The notes under the pieces were generated by a model. It was not told the origin of the DNA, did no database searches, and saw only the letters and a program-made list of their open reading frames with translations. 64,000 bases of DNA, taken from contig NC_081406.1 in assembly GCF_030272615.1 (NCBI RefSeq), forward strand, positions 401,898,939 through 401,962,938, given 5' to 3'. This stretch comes from Cryptomeria japonica. Lineage: Eukaryota; Streptophyta; Pinopsida; Cupressales; Cupressaceae. The translations under genes were made by a program, and so were the position numbers. Numbering within the stretch: position 1 is the stretch's first letter; every line of letters starts with the position of its first letter. Positions 57,046-64,000 of the stretch are shown here, piece by piece.

Positions 57046-57420
57046 ACCTCAGAACTACAGAGTCCCAAGGTCTCTTTTGGTCTTTTGTTTTAGTCCTTTA
57101 CCTCGGAACTCCAGACTCCTAGAATCCCGAGGTTGGTCTCCTTCTTTGTGTATTTTGTGTGTGAGTTCTTTACCGCAAAACTCTGGAGTTTTGAAATCCT
57201 GACGTGCATCTTTTGTTTGCTTGTTCTTTACCTTGGAACTCCTGAGTCCCGGAGTCTCGAGGTATGTGTGTCTGAGCCACCTCGAAACTTCGGAGTCCTG
57301 GAGTCCCTAAGTGGATCTTGGTTTGCTTGCCTCCCTACTCGGAACCCCGGCCCCCGGAGTCCTAGGGTAGGATGTTTTGTTTGTTGAGCTCGGAACCTCA
57401 GGACCCTAGAGTCCCGAGGT
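57046..57420. repeat. Seven-unit palindromic repeat array upstream of a TATA box
   Basis: Units of 32-33 bp start at about 57046, 57101, 57172, 57231, 57280, 57337 and 57388. Each opens with cctcggaact and closes with agtcccgaggt or variants, so the ends are complementary (CCTCGG/CCGAGG). Spacers of 15-40 bp are T-rich and unrelated. Confidence 0.75.
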
Positions 57421-57460
57421 CCTATTTAAGTCACTCGTAAGGACAGGTTTTGGGAGGGGG

Positions 57461-57468
57461 TATAAATA
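57461..57468 (+). promoter_or_regulatory. TATA box after the palindromic array
   Basis: TATAAATA lies 40 bp after the last palindromic unit. It probably belongs to the LTR of an element interrupted by B3 at 57580. Confidence 0.5.
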
Positions 57469-57579
57469 GGAATGATTAACTTTTAAAATTAATTTGTGCA
57501 TTCAAAGCTCCTTCTTCCTTTCCTCCTAACCGCGAGCTTCCGAACTACCAAGGTTCCTTTTGCATTCTTGGACATTTTG

Positions 57580-58363
57580 TGTTAGGATTCCCAAAGATAC
57601 TGAGAGGAGGGGGGTGAATCAGTATCTTGCCGGTTAACAGATTTTCTAACCTTATTTAATAAATTGCATTCCAAAACAGTGTGTCAGTAAACAAGAATTA
57701 ATGCAATAAATATGAACAATAAGCACAACATAGAAAGCACACCATAACACAAGATTTTTAATGAGGAAACCTGGTGTGGGAAAAACCTCGATGGGATTTG
57801 TGACCCACAATATTCACTCACCGACCAATGAATGGATATTACTTACAATAGGGGCCTGCACATGCAGGAAGGCCAACTGCTTAAAGCTCACTACTTAATT
57901 ACAAAAGGAAGTCTCACTAACTTACAAACTGGATTATGCAAATCCAATATAATGTACTACTTTAGTTCAACATCTACTATGCCAGGTTCAGTACCGGTTT
58001 AAGCTCATACAATAACCATAAACCTTACTCCAAAATCTACCTTAATATTCGCATATTACTTCTGCAATAATCTAACCATGTCCAGATCTTAAATGATCTA
58101 CAAGATCTCATACTTATATATGAGTCTTATTACAATGTGCCTTTTCGGCTTACAAAAAGATATTACAATTAAATACAAAATACAATAATCAAAATCCTGT
58201 CGGCTGGGATGTCGGTAATCATCTTTGCCGCTGTCGATAAACTATCTGCCGGTGTAGAGTTTGCCGGTGCTGGTGTCTGTCGGTGCCATAGGATTGCAAG
58301 GTTTCCATCAATGACAATACCTTTAATCACCTACAATTCTCATTAGAGTGTGTAATACCAACA
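57580..58363 (-). repeat. 3' LTR of element B3
   Basis: Plus strand runs 'tgttaggattccc' to 'gtaataccaaca'. The hairpin GATACTGA/TCAGTATC is perfect (57596-57603 with 57619-57626). Confidence 0.87.
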
Positions 58364-58534
58364 ATCTCCCCCTTTGGCATTGATGGCAACACCCATGAGA
58401 AAAATTCAAAATTGTATCCAAAAATTGAAGTCCAAAAATCGTACCAAAAACTGTGCCAAAACTGTGTGCTCCCCCTGAGCAGATGATCTCTTATGTCCAT
58501 CATTTTTCTCATCTCTACCACTCCCCCTTTGACA

Positions 58535-59603
58535 TCAATGACAAACGCTGTCAAAAATGTCAACTGAACCCTGTAACCAGTTGGTTACAATCTGAAATAG
58601 ATCTGCCAATGCAAAATTTAGGCTCTGAGTGAACCTTTCACTATCCTTCAATGTTGTTTCAGCCCTTTGAATTGTATTGGTGAGGATGTGCATTTTCTCT
58701 TCCGGTGTCTTTAGTCCTAGAACAAGTGCCTCTAAGATCTCTTTTCTCAAAGAGATGAGGTTGTCAAGTTTAGGACCAAGTCTACATTTAAGCTCTTTTG
58801 CCTTGAATTTTATTCTCTCTTTTTCTTTTTCAAAATTTTTGATTTTCTCTTCAAAACCTGCTATTTCTTGCTCTATAACTGATATGGGTTATGATGAACC
58901 GATGAGATTGTCAGCTATATCATTTATTTCTTTCTACACATTACTGATCTTCTTGTCACTATCAAAATATCAGTCTTGCATGTGTCTCTATACAACTCTT
59001 TAAATTCCATTATTGTTTTGCTAAGTGCCAGAAGGAGGGTGTCAATGTGTTGCGTGCACTTATTTATTGTCTCATCAAAGAATTTCTCTTTTTCCTTATG
59101 CATTTTCTCTCTAAATGTCTCCTCATTTATCTGTTCAACTTTCAATACGTTACTAGTGATATACTTAGACAATGTGTCTAATTGACTTAAAGAGTCTTTA
59201 TTTTCCACATTGCACTTGGGTGCAATCAATTTCAGAATAGGTATGGTATCATCAATAGCCTTATATTCTAGTGCATTACACTCTGTGATTTTCTTAATTG
59301 AATCCAATAATACCTCTGTTACATTAGTTGGTTTGAATTCTGTCATGGAAGAACCAAATGATTGTCCAACTACCTTAACAATCTGCATTCCGCCGGTGTG
59401 AGTAACCTATTTTCTTGTGTTGACCTCTGATAGGTCATCTTGTGTCTGCATCTCAACTAGCAAAGGCTTGGGTTTCTTAGCTGTTGTCGGTGGCACTGTC
59501 TTAGTTTGAACCTATACCTCAACCTTTTTCTCTTCCTATTTCTTAGTGTGTACCTCAGTTTGTTTCTTTGTGCTTTCTACTGCTGGTTTCTCTGATGTTG
59601 TCT
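58535..59603 (-). pseudogene. B3 ORF2, C-terminal third
   Basis: Corresponds to the end of B2 ORF2. TNVTEVLLDSIKKIT, YKAIDDTIPILKLIAPKCN and ELYRDTCKTD match B2 closely, and the end LNFALADLFQIVTNWLQG parallels B2's. B3 has Gln (KDSLSQLDTL) where B2 has a TAG at 22653, showing that the B2 stop is a mutation of CAG. A frameshift near 58930 and stops at about 59405 and 59540 make it a pseudogene. Confidence 0.8.
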
Positions 59604-61359
59604 CATGTAATGCCCCTACCCTAGTTGGCCTTGTAAAACCTGTTTGACCTTGGTTGACTTCCTATGTGGAGTTCTTGAATGGTTGGTTAACCGTGATGCA
59701 ATGTTGTAGATTAGATAATATAAATAATTGTGCATACCTATTATTGTGCTTTTGCATCGATTCTTGTGTAAATGTAGTTGTTTCCTAATTCTTGTTATAA
59801 ATCTCGAGCTAACGCCTTCATTAATATGTATATATATGTATGCTTGTGTGACTCATGGTTGCAGGAGATTGCAGGTACTATACTGCCTTGGTGCGAGGTT
59901 CATCTCCTTCAGGATTCGTAGGGTTGAGTATACCTCCTTCATCCTTAGAATTCGTATTAGGTGGTCATAAAGCTCTCGTCTTGCCTTAGCCATAATCAGG
60001 TGAGCATCGTGTGTGGTCTGTAGGGTTCCTTTGTCGTTTGGGTTGCGTGTCGTGTGATTGGTCAATTTCTTGGTTTGTGTGCCATACGTGTGGGGAATGG
60101 AGTATTTTTATCCTAAGTATATAATTCAATTTAATGTGTGGATGTACGCATTAGTAATTGAGAAATTTAAAATAGATAGTTTTCTTTTATATGATTAATC
60201 GTTAATTTAAGAGATTGCTTTATTTATATTTGTAGCAAGCTTAAGTATTTAATTTGAATTAATGTGTTCATTTACGCATTATTAGTTGAGAAATTAAAAT
60301 AAATAGGTTACTTTCATGAGATTAGTCAGTTATCAAAAAGAGCGCTTTATTTATGTGTAGCAAGCTTAATTTAATAGTTAATTTTAAATAACGAATTTAA
60401 TTAGTTTATGCGTTTTTAAAAAGGAAGATTTAAAGTCATTTGGAAATAGAAATAATTTAACCACTTTTGTATTTTGGAAATGAAAGGGTAAATTTTATTA
60501 GTTAAAGAAAATCATTTTTAATTTGTAAAGTTTGATATAGTGTAAAAGGTTGATTTTGGAAATTAATTTAATTTAAATACTTTACCCTTGTCAATAATTC
60601 GAAATATAAATGTTGGTTTAATTAATATTGAAAAATTAAAATTAAGATCAAAATAAGAGAGAGATATATTAATTAGAAAATCAAGTTAAATCAATTTAAC
60701 AGTTGAAAGAAATTATAATTCTTTTTATTTTTAAAAAAGGGCTTAATTTTCAAAATTAGAAATTAGGTCAAAAAGGGGGTTTCCATTTAACCTAAGTTGA
60801 AAAATATTTTGGGGGTTGAATTCTTTTTGGATAAAAAAAAAATATTCTTGGTAGAGGTTTTTGAAAATTGTTTGGGAAAAAGAATGGAGTTCTTCTCGAA
60901 TGGGGGGTTGGGCTCATCTTCAAACTCTTCCGGAAATGCGATAAAGGTAGGATTTGAATGCATCTCTTGTTTCCTTTTTGTATTTTGGGTATATCTCTGA
61001 AATTTGTTCTTGAAGATTTCTTGCTAAAAAAAAACCCATGATTGTTGTTTAAACGTAGTATTCAGTTTAAAAAATAAGGGTTGTTCTTGAATCAAAATAT
61101 TCTTAATGGATTTGGAGTTTTAAACTTGCTGAGAAAATATTTTCCCATAATGAGAGTTTGGGTAAAAATCTGGAAAATAAATGAGTCTGTGATAAAAGAA
61201 AGAAATGAGGGGAATTTTGAGTTTGGGGCTTTCATTATTCTTAAAAAAAATAAAAAATTATTTATTCCTCTAAACCAAAACTATGCATCCTCGAAACAAA
61301 ATCGATATAAACAAAAAAAAAAGAAAAAAAAAAATAATACAAATTTTATTGGGGTTTTC

Positions 61360-61640
61360 GAGGGGGGGAGCTGAAGCTCAACCCGCCCCTCCTCGCAGTG
61401 CCATCGCAGCTCCTCCCGATTCCCACATAGTGGGGGTCGGAGGGGACTGTGACTCCCGTGGAGGTCGTAGCTCCTCTCGGCTCCACCGTGTGGGGGCCGA
61501 AGGGCCTGCGACCCCACGGTGGCCGCAATACCCCGGCTCCACTGTAGGTGGAGGCTGAGGGGCCTGCGTCCTCCATGGAGGCCACAGACTCTTTGGTAGG
61601 GCACGGCCCGCCCTAGGGTTTCATCACCTAGGGTTTTGGG
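61360..61640. repeat. GC-rich island with 59-60-bp tandem repeats
   Basis: Units start at about 61398, 61458 and 61517, with a partial one at 61576. They share 'ggtggccgcagctcc', 'cggctccac.gt', 'gtgggggc.ga' and 'gggcctgcgac'. They sit in otherwise AT-rich DNA. Frames on both strands are open, with His/Arg/Gly/Pro-rich, meaningless products. Confidence 0.7.
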
Positions 61641-62934
61641 CCACCCTCCCATGATTTTTATTTTTATTATTTATAAAATTTTTTATATATTTAAAAAAAA
61701 ACTTAAATATGATGTTTAGTTAGTATGAAAAGAAAGAAAAAAAGGAATTTTATAATAAATAGAAGAAAAATATATTATAAGTATTATATTTGTATTGTTA
61801 TAGTGAATGGAGATTTATATTTCCAGCAAGTTAGGAATAAAAAAAAAAAGAGGGGATAAATATACATTAATTATATTATTAATCATCGGATTCAATATAG
61901 GCAATGAATTCCATTGAATTAACAATTGTTGAAATGTTGTATTTAATTTTAGTTTCATTTAGTTAGTAAATATTGGGCCTCATTTATAGATACTAATGAG
62001 TAAATCGAATGGTGAAATTAGTTTTAAAATGTATGCAATGGAATCTTAAATTAGCTAGGAGATGATTTTCCCTTTTCCTTAATTGCTTTTAAAGTAGGTG
62101 TTCCTTATAGTGATTGGGTAATTTTTGAGTTGGTAGAAAAGAGGCTAGATTTTGGTTGCAAAGTCAACTTGCCATGGATGCACATCTAAGGATTAAATAA
62201 CTTGTTTAGATGCTTAAAACAATAGGAGAAAAGACTATAATTAGTCGTTAATGCTTGTGCATGGTTTAATATTTTGTAATCGTTATGTCTATAATAATAG
62301 CACGTCCTTGTTATGTTTGTTGGGTCCCTGTCGCTTGGTTGCTTGTGTCTAGTCATAGTCGATCAAGTCTCCATTTAGGGTACCGACAGTTAAGTAATCC
62401 TCGTAATTGCTTTTGATGTATTTAGTAGAATCCGCTTCAAAAGGGATCATTATGTAATTAACAACTGAGGGGGTTGTTGTATATTGGTTGTGGCAAAGAT
62501 GTAAAAGACTTGAAACTTATGTAATAATAACTATATTAAATGTCAGAGGGGTCTTGCAGTTGAGCAGACCCGGAGATGTAGCCCTCTAAGGGTGAACTCC
62601 GAGATCATATCCGTGTTATGTGATGCCTTTGTCTCTTTTATTTCTTACTTTAAGTTATCATGTATGGTTGTATCTTGTAAGTGTATAATGGGAATTTAAT
62701 GAAGCTAAATCAAAGTGCATAAATTTAGTCATCTTGTTAAATGTAGTAATTAGGGTCATAAAAGATTGTAATTATGATTATGGAAAAGTAGTTTGTTAAT
62801 GTTAATTAAAAGAAGTAATAGTGGAAAGAAACTCGCTAGGTTACCATTATTGGATTAACTTGTTATAAAGCTTGTAAATTGAACAAATGTGAATGGGTAA
62901 CAAAGATAGGATTAATGTCGTAATTTCTAAATTG

Positions 62935-63810
62935 AAATCTAATGGATGAACCCCATATGGGTATTTACCTTTTTATCTTAGTAAATGAACATTGTCATGT
63001 TAGTTATATTTCACTATATTGGATGAATTTATTTAGTTATTTACATTTTAATCTAAACAAATAATCCTTACCAGATTAGTTTTATAATTGGGTGAACTCA
63101 AACTGGCTATCCATATTATAACCCTAATAAATGAATTTCTTTATGATTAGCTATAATTGAACTGAAAGGGAAGGATTCATTTAGTTGTTTATATCTTAAT
63201 CTTAGCAAAAGTATCTCTTCATATTAACTTTATTTTAACTAAAAAGAGTGACACTCATTAAGTTAGTTATATTTTAATCCTAATGGATGAACGTCACTAT
63301 GTACTTATATTTTTAATCTTGAAAGAATGAATATCATCTTGCTAACTATATTTTAATTAAAGGGATGAACTCATGTGGCCCTAGTACATTTTCACCTTAA
63401 TGAATTGAGCTCCATCTCTTAGCATTATTTTAACTTCAATGAAAGAACTCTATGACTACTTACATCTTATCCTCTATAAACGAACTATGACTCATTAGTT
63501 GGTTATGCTTAAAATTAAATGAAGGAACCTTGTTTTATTATTTGCAGCTTAATCCTTAATGAATGAATCTCATCTTATTATCCATACTTTTATCTATAGA
63601 GGATGATCTCATTGTGGTTGGTTATTTTTAAAACCTAAATGAATGAACTTCATTATATGGGACGCATTGTATCTAAAATGGAAGGGCTCGTCAAGTTAAC
63701 TCTACTTAAGCCTTAATGGGTGAATTCTTAAGCTAATTATGTTTTAAATTGTACTGAGTAAATTTCCTCATGCTAGCCTCCTCTCCAATCAAAATAGATG
63801 AACACTTCCC
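62935..63810. repeat. Ancient 39-40-bp tandem array
   Basis: 'aatgaatgaactcat' or variants recur every 36-42 bases, alternating with 'ttagttatattttaatc'. About 22 units, each strongly diverged. Confidence 0.65.
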
Positions 63811-64000
63811 AAATTCTAAAATGTCAAATCATCGATCATAACATACCCATGTCTTAAGCATTAACTCATAATTAAGATATCCAGCTTATTGGATCAATTG
63901 TCACGAGTTGAGTTAGGTGTGAGGTTACGTAATCACATTGGGAAACTCCTTAGGATTGTTTAGTCTTCCGCTGTGTTACCTAAGCTTTAGATAACTCTAA

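Larger units (their letters stand above)
57580..59605 (-). mobile_element. Element B3: 3' part of a third B-type element
   Basis: 3' LTR 57580-58363 (784 bp, same family as B1 and B2), polypurine tract 58364-58376, then the C-terminal part of ORF2. Cut at 59606 by element H, so ORF1, the primer site and the 5' LTR are absent from the window. Confidence 0.85.
59606..64000. mobile_element. Element H: probable start of another long-LTR element
   Basis: Begins TGTAATGCCCCTACCCTAG, a common start for plant gypsy LTRs, exactly where B3 is cut. 62550-62620 ('gcagacccggagatgtagcc', 'tgaactccgagatca') resembles LTR R/U5 text of such elements. No primer site, gag or pol appears before the window ends, so the LTR would exceed 4 kb, as in element C. 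No reliable CDS. Orientation + is likely. Confidence 0.45.

Noticed and set aside
61281-61652. 123-codon His/Arg/Gly-rich frame
   Set aside because: Created by the GC-rich 60-bp repeat; other frames are also open and no protein-like pattern is seen.
1-64000. tRNA or rRNA genes, or a host protein-coding gene
   Set aside because: No cloverleaf, rRNA core or non-transposon domain was recognised on either strand; every long frame belongs to a retroelement or a repeat.

Overview
This window is plant nuclear DNA made almost entirely of nested, decayed retrotransposons. I found no cellular protein gene, rRNA or tRNA. Plant origin rests on Ty1/copia LTRs with an initiator-Met tRNA primer site, an L1-type LINE with the plant DUF4283-CCHC / endonuclease / RT / RNase H layout, and very long LTRs. 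The number, age and size of the elements suggest a large, slowly purged genome such as a conifer's; that taxonomic guess is inference.

Layout. 1-2314: 3' ends of two copia-type elements on + (G and B1). 2315-9021: copia element A on -, with both LTRs, a near-complete gag and a broken pol. 9022-10861: fragment resembling the inside of element D. 10862-18221: non-autonomous LTR element E on -. 18222-20274 and 55958-56131: gag remnant and 5' LTR of copia element F on -, split by a LINE. 20275-55939: the LINE on +, interrupted twice. The first interruption is LTR element B2 (21014-38874, target duplication AGCTT), which itself carries the long-LTR gypsy-like element C in one LTR (27563-38855, duplication GAGTG). 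The second is the pol-less element D (43771-53713, duplication CTAAA). The LINE has an 18-bp target duplication at 20257-20274 and 55940-55957. 56132-57579: an uncharacterised + strand region with a palindromic repeat array upstream of a TATA box. 57580-59605: the 3' part of a third B-type element (B3), cut by 59606-64000 (H), probably the start of another long-LTR element.

The most interesting content is a two-ORF non-autonomous retroelement type seen three times (B2, E, B3). Copia-type LTRs, primer site and polypurine tract flank ORF1 (coiled coil plus four CCHC knuckles) and a huge ORF2 (about 1,073 codons in B2) with no recognisable protease, integrase, reverse transcriptase or RNase H. 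ORF2 is conserved between two LTR families, and part of it seems related to an extra third ORF in the LINE. Because their LTR ends, primer site and polypurine tract match copia A, these elements may be copied by copia A-like machinery.

Two RNA-structure signals recur in the copia-type LTRs. One is a hairpin with a C/G-tract loop just inside the LTR 3' end, whose stem differs between families but keeps pairing. The other is an inverted repeat that brackets the polypurine tract/LTR boundary.
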